Shown here: in pieces, positions 19,322-28,070 of the stretch | Position numbering within the stretch: the first letter of the stretch is position 1 | How the letters are laid out: each line of letters starts with the position of its first letter | Source of the DNA: JANNBN01 sp031430595 | GTDB lineage: Bacteria > Actinomycetota > Acidimicrobiia > Acidimicrobiales > JANYDT01 | NCBI GenBank assembly: GCA_031430595.1 | Contig: JANPBU010000035.1 | Span: forward strand, 124,001-188,000 | Length of the DNA stretch: 64,000 nt | Reading direction: 5' to 3' | Translations under genes and position numbers: made by a program | Notes under the pieces: model-generated | Told to the model about the DNA's origin: nothing | The model's input: only the letters and a program-made list of their open reading frames with translations | Databases searched by the model: none

Positions 19322-19829
19322 CAACCGCCCGTAGACCAGGGCTATGTCGATTCAGTTTTGGCAAAGCGACCTGGCCGGTACGCTGCACTTCAACAATTCC
19401 GTATGGGCGCAGAAGGTCTTCGAAATCATCGAGCTTTTCTGGCGGGTCCGCCAACATGATCGTCATTTGATCAAAACCAACATTGACAATTTTACCGTCA
19501 AAGATGTTAACTAACTCGGCAACCTCTGCGCGCTTATCAGCCGGGGTTTGCACCGAAATGAGTAGCAATTCGCGAGCAACCGATTCGTCGGGAGTGAGCT
19601 CGCGAATTTCGAGCACGTTGATCAGCTTATTGAGCTGTTTGACGATTTGTTCCATTGGTGTTTCGTCAGCGTCGACAACGATGGTGATTCGTGACTTACG
19701 TTCATCGTCGGTCGGGGCTACAGCAAGTGACTGGATGTTGTAGCCGCGTCGAGAAATCAAAGATGCAACACGAGCCAGTACGCCGAACTTGTTTTCGACG
19801 AGTACCGACAGAGTGTGATGGGATGCCAT
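19305..19829 (-). CDS. ilvN: Acetolactate synthase small regulatory subunit (IlvN)
   Basis: The 174-residue regulatory subunit of acetohydroxyacid synthase, which confers valine feedback control on IlvB. The N-terminal ACT domain reads HTLSVLVENKFGVLARVASL then RRGYNIQSLAV. A second ACT-like C-terminal half contains FDGKIVNVGFDQMTIML. Length is normal for the family. It follows ilvB by 32 bp and overlaps the EamA gene start. Confidence 0.96.
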   Translation of the reverse strand: MASHHTLSVLVENKFGVLARVASLISRRGYNIQSLAVAPTDDERKSRITIVVDADETPMEQIVKQLNKLINVLEIRELTPDESVARELLLISVQTPADKRAEVAELVNIFDGKIVNVGFDQMTIMLADPPEKLDDFEDLLRPYGIVEVQRTGQVALPKLNRHSPGLRAVDGIAG

Positions 19830-19861
19830 TTTAGTGTCCTAGTTCGTTTCTGTCGGTGTGC

Positions 19862-21634
19862 TTAGCGGTTGCCGCTGATCCAGCGGGCTCGTTCAATAGC
19901 AAGTCGATCTCGAAGCGAGGCTTCAACTTCGAGTTCGTCATTTGTCATTCCGGCCGGAACCATTGGGAAAACCTTTTCGCTCTCGTCGGTACGGAAGTCG
20001 ATGACCACAGGACGATCATTGATCGCGTTGGCCTTTTCGATGGTGCTATCGACTTCGTCTGGATCATCGACCCGGAACGCCGCGCAACCCATTGCTTCTG
20101 CGAGCATCACAAAGTTCGGCAGTTCTGGCGAGAGGTATACCTCGGAGTAGCGTTCGTCGTAGAACATTTCCTGCCATTGGCGAACCATGCCAAGGTACGA
20201 GTTGTTCAAAATAGCGATTTTGACCGGAATTCGTTCGATCGAGGCGGTAACCAATTCTTGGTTGGTCATCTGGAAGCACCCGTCGCCATCGACTGCCCAA
20301 ACCGTTTTGTCGGGTCGCCCCACTTTGGCACCAATCGCGGCAGGCACAGAGAAGCCCATCGTGCCAAGGCCCCCAGAATTCACCCAGGTGTAGGGCTCTT
20401 CGAACTTCCAATACTGTGACGCCCACATTTGATGCTGTCCAACGCCCGAGGCCAAAATGGTGCCGTCAGGGGCTTGGTCACGAAGGCGTTCCATCACCAT
20501 CTGTGGTTTCAAGGCATCACCAGCGACATGGGCCGGGTAGGCCAACGGAAAGTTTTCTTGCCATCCGCTGAGGGTCTGCTTCCATGCACTGCGGTCAGGG
20601 AACGAAGCACCGCCGTTTATGAGGTCTTTAAGCGCACGTACGAGTTCTTCAATGACTCGCTTCGCATCACCAACAAGCGAAACATCGGGACGACGAACCT
20701 TGCCAAGCTCTGCCGGGTCAATGTCGGCGTGGATGATTTTCGCGTCAGGTGCAAAGCCTGACAACTTGCCAGTGATGCGGTCGTCGAACCGTGCACCTAG
20801 GTTGATCAGTAGGTCAGACTTTTGCATCGCCTGGATAGCAGTGAAGTTGCCATGCATGCCCGGCATACCCAAGGCGAGCTTATGACTATCGGGAAATGCA
20901 CCGCGAGCCATAAGCGTAGTTACTACATGAATGTCGCTGAGTTCAGCGAGCTCTTTCAGTATCTCGGCGGCACGAGCCTTCAAGACACCACCCCCGACGT
21001 ACAAGACCGGCTGGTGCGAGGCAAGAATCATTTCAGCTGCACGCCGGATACTGATCGGGTCAGGTTCGCTCACCGGATGGTATCCGGGCAGATCTACATC
21101 GTCTGGCCAGTACCAATCCATCTCGGTTTGTAACACGTCTTTAGGAACGTCAAGCAGTACCGGCCCGGGTCGACCCGAGGTTGCGAGATAGAAGGCTTCA
21201 CGGACAAGCCGAGGAATGTCTTGCGGGTCCATAATGAGTTCGTTGTGCTTTGTCACCGAACGCGTAATACCAACGGTGTCGCATTCCTGAAACGCATCGG
21301 TTCCAATGGCTGCGCGGCTGACCTGGCCAGTGATGCACACCATTGGAATCGAGTCCATATAGGCATCACAGAGTGGGGTCACCATGTTCGTTGCCGCCGG
21401 ACCGGAAGTCACCATTGCGACACCAGCCTTTCCGGTGACGTGGGCATAGCCCTCGGCCATATGCCCAGCACCCTGTTCGTGGCGGACGAGGATATGTCGA
21501 ATAGTCGATTCAAGCAGTGGGTCGTAGGCAGGAAGAATGCATCCTCCTGGCAAGCCGAAAATGACTTCAGTACCGCACATTTCGAGGCTCTTAACGAGGG
21601 CCTGGGCGCCAGTCATTCGGTCTGAGGGTCTCAT
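19862..21634 (-). CDS. ilvB: Acetolactate synthase large catalytic subunit (IlvB)
   Basis: The ThDP- and FAD-dependent catalytic subunit condensing two pyruvates, or pyruvate and 2-oxobutyrate. About 590 residues from ATG 21634. The ThDP catalytic Glu lies in FGLPGGCILPAYDPL...RHEQGAGHMAEGYA. The ThDP-Mg motif reads GDGCFQMTNQELVTAS then NNSYLGMVRQWQ. The 21634 start is chosen for AAGGAT upstream and for matching family starts (MTGAQALVKSLE); the longer frame is in the leader RNA. Expression is probably controlled by the leader peptide and terminator in front. Confidence 0.96.
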   Translation of the reverse strand: MRPSDRMTGAQALVKSLEMCGTEVIFGLPGGCILPAYDPLLESTIRHILVRHEQGAGHMAEGYAHVTGKAGVAMVTSGPAATNMVTPLCDAYMDSIPMVCITGQVSRAAIGTDAFQECDTVGITRSVTKHNELIMDPQDIPRLVREAFYLATSGRPGPVLLDVPKDVLQTEMDWYWPDDVDLPGYHPVSEPDPISIRRAAEMILASHQPVLYVGGGVLKARAAEILKELAELSDIHVVTTLMARGAFPDSHKLALGMPGMHGNFTAIQAMQKSDLLINLGARFDDRITGKLSGFAPDAKIIHADIDPAELGKVRRPDVSLVGDAKRVIEELVRALKDLINGGASFPDRSAWKQTLSGWQENFPLAYPAHVAGDALKPQMVMERLRDQAPDGTILASGVGQHQMWASQYWKFEEPYTWVNSGGLGTMGFSVPAAIGAKVGRPDKTVWAVDGDGCFQMTNQELVTASIERIPVKIAILNNSYLGMVRQWQEMFYDERYSEVYLSPELPNFVMLAEAMGCAAFRVDDPDEVDSTIEKANAINDRPVVIDFRTDESEKVFPMVPAGMTNDELEVEASLRDRLAIERARWISGNR

Positions 21635-21698
21635 GATGATCCTTGTATTTTGGTTGGATTGGGGGTTCGATGGGGAAGTGAAAAACTTGTTGGAAAAC

Positions 21699-21724
21699 AA
21701 AAAACCCCCGGTCGAAACCGGAGG
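21699..21724 (-). terminator. ilvB leader attenuator terminator
   Basis: Read on the minus strand, an 8-bp stem (CCTCCGGT / ACCGGGGG, one G-U pair) closes a TTCG loop and is followed by six T residues. It lies between the leader peptide and the ilvB start, so it can end transcription before ilvB. This is the position expected of an attenuator. Confidence 0.8.
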
Positions 21725-21756
21725 TCGTGGCGCAGCGGCGTGGGAAGCAGCGTGCG

Positions 21757-21804
21757 CTAGCTGAGAATTACTACAGAAAGGAAGGTGAAGAGGCCTGTCT
21801 GCAT
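21757..21804 (-). CDS. ilvB leader peptide MQTGLFTFLSVVILS
   Basis: A 15-codon frame, ATG 21804 to TAG, lies upstream of ilvB and in front of a strong intrinsic terminator. It ends with consecutive Val-Val-Ile-Leu codons and contains further Leu codons. That is the hallmark of ribosome-stalling control by branched-chain amino acid tRNA charging. There is no strong ribosome site in front, so it may be leaderless or weakly initiated. The alternative antiterminator pairing was not worked out. Confidence 0.72.
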   Translation of the reverse strand: MQTGLFTFLSVVILS

Positions 21805-21891
21805 GCCCGACAGTTTGTCAGAAGTCGGCAGCTAAACGCAACCCCCAAATTCGGGGCCTAGTTGACGAACAAGTTCCGGCAGAATCACGCT

Positions 21892-22605
21892 GTGATTAAT
21901 CCAGAATTTCAGTTCGGCCAGATCGATGTTGGCAAGGCATACCGAGATGTACGGGAGCGAATCACAGCCATGGTTCACGGGTTGAGCCCGGACGAATGGG
22001 AAGCAAAGGTTCCTCATTGCCCAGAATGGTCTATCCGCGAGACGATTGCTCACCTGGCTGGTGTTGTGGATGATGCGATCAACGCAAACTTGGGTGGTGT
22101 CGGCACTGATCCGTGGACTGCGATCCAAGTCGAAAAACGATCGACAGTGAGCGGGACCGAGATCCTCAACGAATGGAACTCCTACGCTCCATTCGTTGAG
22201 GCCCGTTTTACAGACATCGGACTTGGCGGGTCACAGGGTGTGTTTGACATTGTGACCCACGAGCACGACCTGCGATTTGCACTCGGTCAGGCTGGAGCCC
22301 GCCAAAGCGATGCACTTCGGGTTGGGTTGTATTTCATAGCTAGCCGATTCGAAAACAGAACAGACGCACAATTTATCGTGGATGGGATAGAGCTCTTCGT
22401 TGGCAATGACCGACCCACTGCTGGCTCAGCCGCCTCGGCCACGCGTCCAACATTTACTCTACGCGCATCACTGTTTGACGTGATACGGGCAAGTTCATCT
22501 CGACGTTCGGTCGACGAAATACGGGCCCTTGATCTTGAGGGAGATTTCGAAGCCTTCCTGGGTTTAGCTCCTTTTGGCTTCCCAGAAACTTCGTTTGGTG
22601 AGTGA
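21892..22605 (+). CDS. Mycothiol-dependent maleylpyruvate isomerase-family protein
   Basis: About 237 residues of the TIGR03083/MDMPI family, which are DinB-like four-helix metal enzymes using mycothiol. Visible hallmarks are the N-terminal helix bundle with GLSPDEWEAKVPHCPEWSIR and ETIAHLAG, and the metal-binding HEHDLRFAL. A C-terminal SCP2-like domain contains TLRASLFDVIRASSSRRS. The exact substrate is not predictable. The start is uncertain: GTG 21892 gives a family-like N-terminus, and a TTG at 21862 would add ten residues. It diverges from the ilvB leader. The family also supports an actinobacterial host. Confidence 0.8.
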   Translation: MINPEFQFGQIDVGKAYRDVRERITAMVHGLSPDEWEAKVPHCPEWSIRETIAHLAGVVDDAINANLGGVGTDPWTAIQVEKRSTVSGTEILNEWNSYAPFVEARFTDIGLGGSQGVFDIVTHEHDLRFALGQAGARQSDALRVGLYFIASRFENRTDAQFIVDGIELFVGNDRPTAGSAASATRPTFTLRASLFDVIRASSSRRSVDEIRALDLEGDFEAFLGLAPFGFPETSFGE

Positions 22606-22618
22606 CGTTTGACTGAAA

Positions 22619-23488
22619 TCATGCCGAGACCTCAACCAGATCTCGAACGGCCTCGGTCATCGCCGGACGACGAACTCGCGGGCACGGGGTCACTGAACCA
22701 TCGAGGCGTTGCAGGCTAGCCCCGAAGGGAAGTTCGACACCGGCACGTTCAAGAATCGTACGTTGAACCGCCAGCGCAGTAAGGGCCAGTTCGTCGAGCG
22801 GGCGATGTCGATGCTCGATTTCGCCAATGGCAACCTCGACCACCGACCTGGATCCAAACCGCTGTGCCAAGTCGATAACCAGACCAATGTCGACCCCATA
22901 ATCTGACTCAAAAGGAACCTGTTCTGCGGCGCAACGTCGAATGGCACACATCCCGCTCAGTGGTTGCTTGAGATGAGCAACTTCGGGGAAGAACAGCGAG
23001 AGCAAGGGTCGGGCGACAAGCTCGGTTACCCGTCCGCCGGACTCTACGTTTGCCCCATCTCGTGGAAAGTGTCCCTTCGAAAGCACAATGTTGTCATCGA
23101 TCAAAAGAGGCCAAGCCAATGCAGCAATCCCGAGCGGGTCAACCGTCGAAAGATCGGCGTCGCACCAAATGACAATGTCACCGCTTGCGACAGAAAGGGA
23201 TCGCCAAAGGGCGTCACCCTTTCCGCGACTTTCACCGTATGCACGCATACATGAGTTCGTTGAAACTACCGTGGCGCCAGCGCGACGAGCGTGTCGAGCT
23301 GTTGCATCGGTAGACCGATCATCGATCACAATGACCTCATCGATCACATTATCTGTACACAGAGGATGTGTGGTGAATTGCGATACGGCCGCATAAATCG
23401 TGTCAGCCTCATTTCGTGCTGGGAAACACAGACTGATTCGTCTGCCGTTCTTTGCACGGGCAAGCAATGCTGGGTAGAGCGTGGACAT
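22619..23488 (-). CDS. gpgS: Glucosyl-3-phosphoglycerate synthase (GpgS-like, GT81)
   Basis: About 289 residues. A GT-A glycosyltransferase that moves glucose from a nucleotide sugar to 3-phosphoglycerate, the first step to glucosylglycerate and methylglucose lipopolysaccharides in actinobacteria. Motifs seen: SLCFPARNEADTI at the start, EVIVIDDRSTDATA, RGKGDALWRSL, the metal-binding WCDADLSTVDP, the acceptor-loop PLSGMCAIRR and the late EIEHRHRPL. ATG 23488 has a perfect AGGAGG in front. It converges with the mycothiol-dependent gene, 13 bp apart. Confidence 0.88.
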   Translation of the reverse strand: MSTLYPALLARAKNGRRISLCFPARNEADTIYAAVSQFTTHPLCTDNVIDEVIVIDDRSTDATARHARRAGATVVSTNSCMRAYGESRGKGDALWRSLSVASGDIVIWCDADLSTVDPLGIAALAWPLLIDDNIVLSKGHFPRDGANVESGGRVTELVARPLLSLFFPEVAHLKQPLSGMCAIRRCAAEQVPFESDYGVDIGLVIDLAQRFGSRSVVEVAIGEIEHRHRPLDELALTALAVQRTILERAGVELPFGASLQRLDGSVTPCPRVRRPAMTEAVRDLVEVSA

Positions 23489-23831
23489 GTTGACCTCCTG
23501 CCGACACCACTTACGAGGTATCGAGGAAAGAACGTGACGCAAGGTAGCGACACGAGGGATTCGAAAAGATCAGTGCCGGGTGGCATCAATTTTCCGGTGT
23601 TCCGAGGTCCGCCCCAGTAGGCGGAGTTCAAGAGCGGCTGCGTTACCACCACCGGATCTTTCGGTGAGGCAGGCAACTGCTGATCGACACTTCAACCGTA
23701 CAGACCGAATCAAGTGTTGGGAACCCCTTTGGGCAAGAACGCGCCAAAAACGCGCTCATTCACAACACCGGGCTCACTGAACGTGAGTTCAGTTTCAGTT
23801 CGAACAGAACCGCAACACAAGTTTCCCGCGT
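23489..23831. other. Intergenic stretch without a recognised gene
   Basis: About 340 bp between gpgS and the gene after etfA. Reading frames here have no family resemblance. A short stem (TCCGCC / GGCGGA) near 23610 could be a weak hairpin. Nothing else was recognised. Confidence 0.4.
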
Positions 23832-24302
23832 TCACCCTCGGATGGTAAGCGACGCGCCAACTGCCTTGACTTCTTCCAAGATTTCAGCCGGGCTCGCGTT
23901 ACCGTCGAGGCGTTTTAGCGAAACGTCCCGGGCCGAGCCTGAGAGTAATCGCTGCCAGTCAGCCCAACCGGGCCAGAGGTGTTCTGCGCCATTGGCCAGC
24001 ACGAATGCTGGAGGTTCATGGAGGAATTCTGCAAACGTACCTCGCACCGAGGCACTGGGATGGGAGCAGTTTCGGAGCGGCGGGTCGGGCGGGCCGCTTT
24101 CGCCAACCTCGCCGTCACCAACAACCAAAAACACTGACCAGATGCCTGAAATTCGGGGATGAAACATTGCCTCGCAGGCTGGACGGCGCCCAGAGAGCCA
24201 AAGTAAGCCATCGGCCTGAAAGGCCTGAATAACGCCGAGTTCGAGGGCAGTGCACTCAGAACCAAACATGGCAAACACATTCACCTGTTCAACATCGGCC
24301 AA
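23832..24302 (-). CDS. Hypothetical protein downstream of etfA
   Basis: About 156 residues, not recognised. It is Trp-rich in the middle (LLWLSGRR, SGIWSVFLVVGD, EHLWPGWADWQRLL), with no signal peptide or membrane span. The C-terminus SPAEILEEVKAVGASL looks helical. It begins at a TTG (or internal GTG) about 24 bp after the etfA stop on the same strand, so it is probably the last gene of the etfBA transcript. Codon use is similar to its neighbours. Confidence 0.6.
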   Translation of the reverse strand: MADVEQVNVFAMFGSECTALELGVIQAFQADGLLWLSGRRPACEAMFHPRISGIWSVFLVVGDGEVGESGPPDPPLRNCSHPSASVRGTFAEFLHEPPAFVLANGAEHLWPGWADWQRLLSGSARDVSLKRLDGNASPAEILEEVKAVGASLTIRG

Positions 24303-24326
24303 TTTCGACGCGATGTTGAGACGAAG

Positions 24327-25292
24327 TTAACGAGCCTTTAGCGCCTCGATGAGTCGCGGAAGCACCTTGTGTACATCGCCAACAATGCCCAAGTCGGCAA
24401 TTCCGAAGATTGGCGCCTCTTTGTCTTTGTTGATCGCAATGATGGTTTTGGCGCCCTTCATGCCAACCATGTGCTGCGTGGCCCCAGAAATACCAGCGGC
24501 AATGTACACAGCTGGTTTGACTGTCTTACCGGTTTGACCCACCTGGTAGGCGTACGGCACCCACCCTGCATCGACAATCGCCCGAGAAGCACCAGGGGCA
24601 CCTTTGAGTAGTTTCGCCAGGTCTTCGATCATCACGTACTTTTCGGCTTCACCGAGGCCGCGGCCACCAGAGACAACAACGGCAGCCTCATCGAGCGAGG
24701 GGCCGGTACGTTCTTCCACATGGCGTTCGGTGATTTTTGCGGCACCCGCTGCTCCTGTTTCGGGAACTGCGACTACCTCGACCGAAGCAGCCGCCCCATT
24801 CGCAGACTCGGCCACGAACGATTTCGGTCGGATCATAACCAGGAACGGTCCGGCGCCGGTAAAGCTTGCCGTCATCGTCTTTGAACCACCGAAAACAGCG
24901 TGCTCAACATTGAGGATGTCGCCATCGACTGCAAAGCCGATTCCGTTGGTTAACACGGTTTTGTCGAGCTTTGCCGACAATCGACCTGCAGTGTCTCGCC
25001 CGTCATAGGACTGGGCCAGCAATATGACGTCGGGGCTGTTTCCTGAGGCAACAAGCCCAGCAATAGCTGAAGCAACCGGAACACCAACCAGCGCGCCCCC
25101 AAGATCACCCGTTGCGTACACCTTTGAGGCACCGTAGGCACCTAGTTCGGCCGCAACACTTGCACCGTCACCAGCCACAACAGCTTCAACGGTTGCGCCG
25201 GTGGCGCGCGCTGCAGTCAGCAGTTCAAGCGAGGCGGTAGTTACCTTGCCACCATCAGCTTCAGCGAATACCCAAATTTTTGAGATTGACAT
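24327..25292 (-). CDS. etfA: Electron transfer flavoprotein alpha subunit (EtfA)
   Basis: The 321-residue alpha subunit of ETF, which carries FAD and passes electrons from acyl-CoA and other dehydrogenases to the respiratory chain. The C-terminal FAD domain is clear: GGRGLGEAEKYVMIEDLA, SRAIVDAGWVPYAYQVGQTG, VKPAVYIAAGISGATQHMVG and IFGIADLGIVGDVHKVLP. The N-terminal domain begins KIWVFAEADGGKV. It follows etfB by about 30 bp, giving the usual BA order. Confidence 0.96.
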   Translation of the reverse strand: MSISKIWVFAEADGGKVTTASLELLTAARATGATVEAVVAGDGASVAAELGAYGASKVYATGDLGGALVGVPVASAIAGLVASGNSPDVILLAQSYDGRDTAGRLSAKLDKTVLTNGIGFAVDGDILNVEHAVFGGSKTMTASFTGAGPFLVMIRPKSFVAESANGAAASVEVVAVPETGAAGAAKITERHVEERTGPSLDEAAVVVSGGRGLGEAEKYVMIEDLAKLLKGAPGASRAIVDAGWVPYAYQVGQTGKTVKPAVYIAAGISGATQHMVGMKGAKTIIAINKDKEAPIFGIADLGIVGDVHKVLPRLIEALKAR

Positions 25293-25321
25293 GTCGTAAA
25301 GGTTCTTTCGTTCTCGGTGAA

Positions 25322-26107
25322 TCAGATGACTTTGAGTTGATCTAGAAAATTGATGATCTTGTTGAAGGATTCGCCGTCGTCTTCAACAATTTCGCCCGAA
25401 GCACGGCTTTCGGCATCAACAACCGACACCACTTTTTGGCCTGACCCAGCCCAACCAACAGTGAGAGCATCAATACCTAAGTCGGCAACCTTCAGTTCTT
25501 CAAGTGGCTTGCCTTTGGCAGCCATGATCCCTTTGAACGATGGATAACGAACTTCGACCACGCCTGCCGTCACTGAAATGAGGGCCGGAAGCGGTGACGT
25601 AACGTCGTCGTAGCCAGCTTCGGTTTGACGCTGCACGGTGACAACCGAGCCCTCAACGGTTACCTTTTTGGCGAACGTAACGCTTGGCATACCAAGTAGC
25701 TCGGCGATTTGAACCGGTGTGGTTCCCGTATAGCCATCGGTTGACTCGGTTGCTGTAATTACTAGGTCGGGGTTTGCCCGCTTTATTGCAGCAGCAAGTA
25801 CCTTGGCCGTACTCAGGGCATCTGAGCCTTTTAGGGCCGGATCGCTGACCAGAATGGCCTTATGGGCACCCATGGCGAGGCCGGTACGCAGACCAGACTG
25901 TTCAGAATTTGGGGCCATCGACACCAGCGTTACTTCGCCACCGCCTGCAGCTTCAACCAACCGGAGAGCCATTTCGACGCCGTAAGCGTCGGAGTCGTCG
26001 AGGATAAGTTTTCCCTCTCGAACAAGGGTATGGTCGGCTGGAGAGAGTGAACCCGGGGTTGCAGGGTCTGGAATCTGCTTGACGCAGACGGCGACATTCA
26101 TAGGCAT
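25322..26107 (-). CDS. etfB: Electron transfer flavoprotein beta subunit (EtfB)
   Basis: The 261-residue beta subunit of ETF, binding AMP and contacting partner dehydrogenases. The start is MNVAVCVKQIPDPATPG. The AMP-loop region GVEMALRLVEAAGGGEVTLV, the motif ADLVITATESTDGYTGTTPVQIAELLG and the recognition-loop region are all present. Either ATG 26107 or ATG 26101 could be used. First gene of the etfBA operon, divergent from the diacylglycerol-kinase-family gene. Confidence 0.95.
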   Translation of the reverse strand: MPMNVAVCVKQIPDPATPGSLSPADHTLVREGKLILDDSDAYGVEMALRLVEAAGGGEVTLVSMAPNSEQSGLRTGLAMGAHKAILVSDPALKGSDALSTAKVLAAAIKRANPDLVITATESTDGYTGTTPVQIAELLGMPSVTFAKKVTVEGSVVTVQRQTEAGYDDVTSPLPALISVTAGVVEVRYPSFKGIMAAKGKPLEELKVADLGIDALTVGWAGSGQKVVSVVDAESRASGEIVEDDGESFNKIINFLDQLKVI

Positions 26108-26169
26108 GCCATACAGTCTGACCGCTATTAGCTACTTCGAGAAATCCAGAACGAGTTAAACCGCAAAAC

Positions 26170-27303
26170 ATGACCAACGTCACACGCCAACCGACATCTA
26201 CGTCCACCCCGCCATTTGCGCGGGTCGGAAGCGCGAGCAACCGACGAAACATCCTTTTGGTGGTCAATCCCTCGGCCTCTGGCGTGACTGCTCGTAATCG
26301 AGTGGTCATTCAAAACGCTCTTGCTGCCGAGCACACCCTTGAAGTTGCCGAAACTCATCGACGCGGTCATGCCACCCGCCTTGCTCAGGGTGCAGCAGCG
26401 CGCGGCGTGGACCTGGTCATTTCGCTCGGCGGCGACGGCACCGTGAACGAAGTAGCGAACGGGCTCGTTGGGAGCACCACCGCTCTTGGCGTACTTCCTG
26501 GCGGGTCAACCAACGTTTTTGCACGCCAGCTTGGCTACACGAATGACCCGGAACTGGCCACCGAAGAACTGCTGAGTGGCCTTCGCTGTCAGCGGGTTCG
26601 ATGTATCGGGCTTGGCAACGTTAACGGGCGTTACTTTTGCTTTCACGTAGGTATGGGTTTCGATGCTGCGGTTGTTGCAAAAGTGGAACGATTTGGAACA
26701 TTGAAACGGTGGCTCGGTCATCCGCTTTTCGCCTATGCTGGAATCTCGACGTGGATCAAAGGATATGACCGTAAGCACGCAGTGTTTAGCGTTGAAGTTG
26801 CCGGACGTCCGAGCACCCCGCACCTCGCAAGCGTTAAGGAAGACCCGACCGACCGGCTAGTTACGCGATCAGCGAAGGCAGCAACCAAAGTCATACGTAC
26901 ATATATCGGTGCGCAAGCCCCGTCGATTCCGATCGCAGTAACTGATGGATTCTTCGCGGTGGCGCTAAATCTTGATCCGTATACGTACATTGGTTCACGT
27001 CCATTGACCCTCACGAAAGCGGCAACGATAGATCGACCCCTGTGCTTGGTGACGCTCAAAACAATGAAGCTGATGCCAACGCTTCGAATGCTTCGCCAGG
27101 CCATCAGTGGAAAAGGTGTCGATCAGCTAGAAGGTGTAGAAGTGAGAACCGACCTTCACGGTTTTACGGTTCGAGGGCATCGACCGTTTCCCTGGCAGGT
27201 TGACGGCGATCATCTTGGCGAAACCGACCTGCTCGAATTTTCATATGCGCCCGAAGCAATCAGTTTGGTTATGCCCGGCCCCATGGCACCACCACCGAGG
27301 TAG
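26170..27303 (+). CDS. Diacylglycerol kinase-family lipid kinase
   Basis: A 377-residue protein of the DAGK catalytic/YegS-type family that phosphorylates lipid or sphingoid-like acceptors with ATP. Motifs: NILLVVNPSASGVTARNR, the nucleotide loop VISLGGDGTVNEVANGL, the LGVLPGGSTNVFARQLGY segment and HVGMGFDAAVV. The C-terminal beta domain ends with LEGVEVRTDLHGFTV and PFPWQVDGDHLGET, as usual. The precise lipid is unknown. Start is ATG 26170; single gene with a shared terminator downstream. Confidence 0.88.
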   Translation: MTNVTRQPTSTSTPPFARVGSASNRRNILLVVNPSASGVTARNRVVIQNALAAEHTLEVAETHRRGHATRLAQGAAARGVDLVISLGGDGTVNEVANGLVGSTTALGVLPGGSTNVFARQLGYTNDPELATEELLSGLRCQRVRCIGLGNVNGRYFCFHVGMGFDAAVVAKVERFGTLKRWLGHPLFAYAGISTWIKGYDRKHAVFSVEVAGRPSTPHLASVKEDPTDRLVTRSAKAATKVIRTYIGAQAPSIPIAVTDGFFAVALNLDPYTYIGSRPLTLTKAATIDRPLCLVTLKTMKLMPTLRMLRQAISGKGVDQLEGVEVRTDLHGFTVRGHRPFPWQVDGDHLGETDLLEFSYAPEAISLVMPGPMAPPPR

Positions 27304-27314
27304 GGTCGGTCGGG

Positions 27315-27364
27315 GTGGTTTGTGATCTGAGGTGTCGTTAAAGGCACTTGAGATACCAAACCAC
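27315..27364. terminator. Bidirectional hairpin between convergent genes
   Basis: Arms GTGGTTTG and CAAACCAC at the ends, continued by an imperfect inner stem, form a long hairpin. It lies exactly between the plus-strand lipid kinase and the minus-strand DUF2461 gene. There is no long T-run on either side, so efficiency is uncertain. Confidence 0.6.
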
Positions 27365-27374
27365 GACTCAGCGT

Positions 27375-28034
27375 CTAGCGCTTCATTCCCTCAGGGGCCC
27401 GCACATGCAGATCGAGCCACTCCGTGAGCGGTTGCGCCGTCACCCACACCGCTTGAACTTCTGTCGCCAACTTCGCAGTGTGAATCCACGCTGCTGATCC
27501 GAAAGCTCGGGTCGCAATAGCCCCCTTCCAACAAAGCAATTCGATTCGTGGATGATCGGCAGCAAACCCCCGGGGCCGGGTTTTCAGTGGAGGCTCCATC
27601 CCCGGCCCAACCGTCAAACCCCGCGACTCAAGGTCAGCCACGATCGCTACGAGCTCAGGCCCGTACACATCATGAGCTACGGCCTGACGAAACCTGATTA
27701 CCTGATCGCGTTCCATCATGTAGATCCCAGCCGCAGCGAACATTCCCCCAGCATCTAGGTGCACATAGGTAATTGACCCGCCTTCGGTCTCACCAGACAT
27801 CCCGATATTCGTTTTATATGGGGACTTATCAGCAGCGAACCTCACATCGCGATTCGGCCTAAATACCTTCAGCGGATGGAACTGCGAATCGATTGCTTCG
27901 CCCAAACCCTGCATGCTCGATTTGATCAGGTCGTAGCGATGCTTGTTGTCAACCCAAAACCGTTTGGAGTTATCGGCAGCCAACTCATCGAAGAAATCAA
28001 GCGCATCAAGCGGGATACCGGCAAACGAAGTCAT
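27375..28034 (-). CDS. DUF2461 (TIGR02453) family protein
   Basis: 219 residues matching the DUF2461 family of unknown biochemical role. Seen: the opening LDFFDELAADNSKRFWVDNK, the RFAADKSPYKTNIGM segment, and YVHLDAGGMFAAAGIYMMER followed by FRQAV. The length is normal. It is the last gene on the minus strand before the converging lipid kinase and lies about 36 bp after the sugar operon's SDR gene, so it may be read through from that operon. Confidence 0.85.
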   Translation of the reverse strand: MTSFAGIPLDALDFFDELAADNSKRFWVDNKHRYDLIKSSMQGLGEAIDSQFHPLKVFRPNRDVRFAADKSPYKTNIGMSGETEGGSITYVHLDAGGMFAAAGIYMMERDQVIRFRQAVAHDVYGPELVAIVADLESRGLTVGPGMEPPLKTRPRGFAADHPRIELLCWKGAIATRAFGSAAWIHTAKLATEVQAVWVTAQPLTEWLDLHVRAPEGMKR

Positions 28035-28070
28035 CGGTCAACACGCTAGGTCCTACCGGGACTGGCGGAA

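Noticed and set aside
23344..23676. A minus-strand gene upstream of gpgS
   Set aside because: It overlaps the gpgS start and its ribosome site, and the sequence has no recognisable domain.
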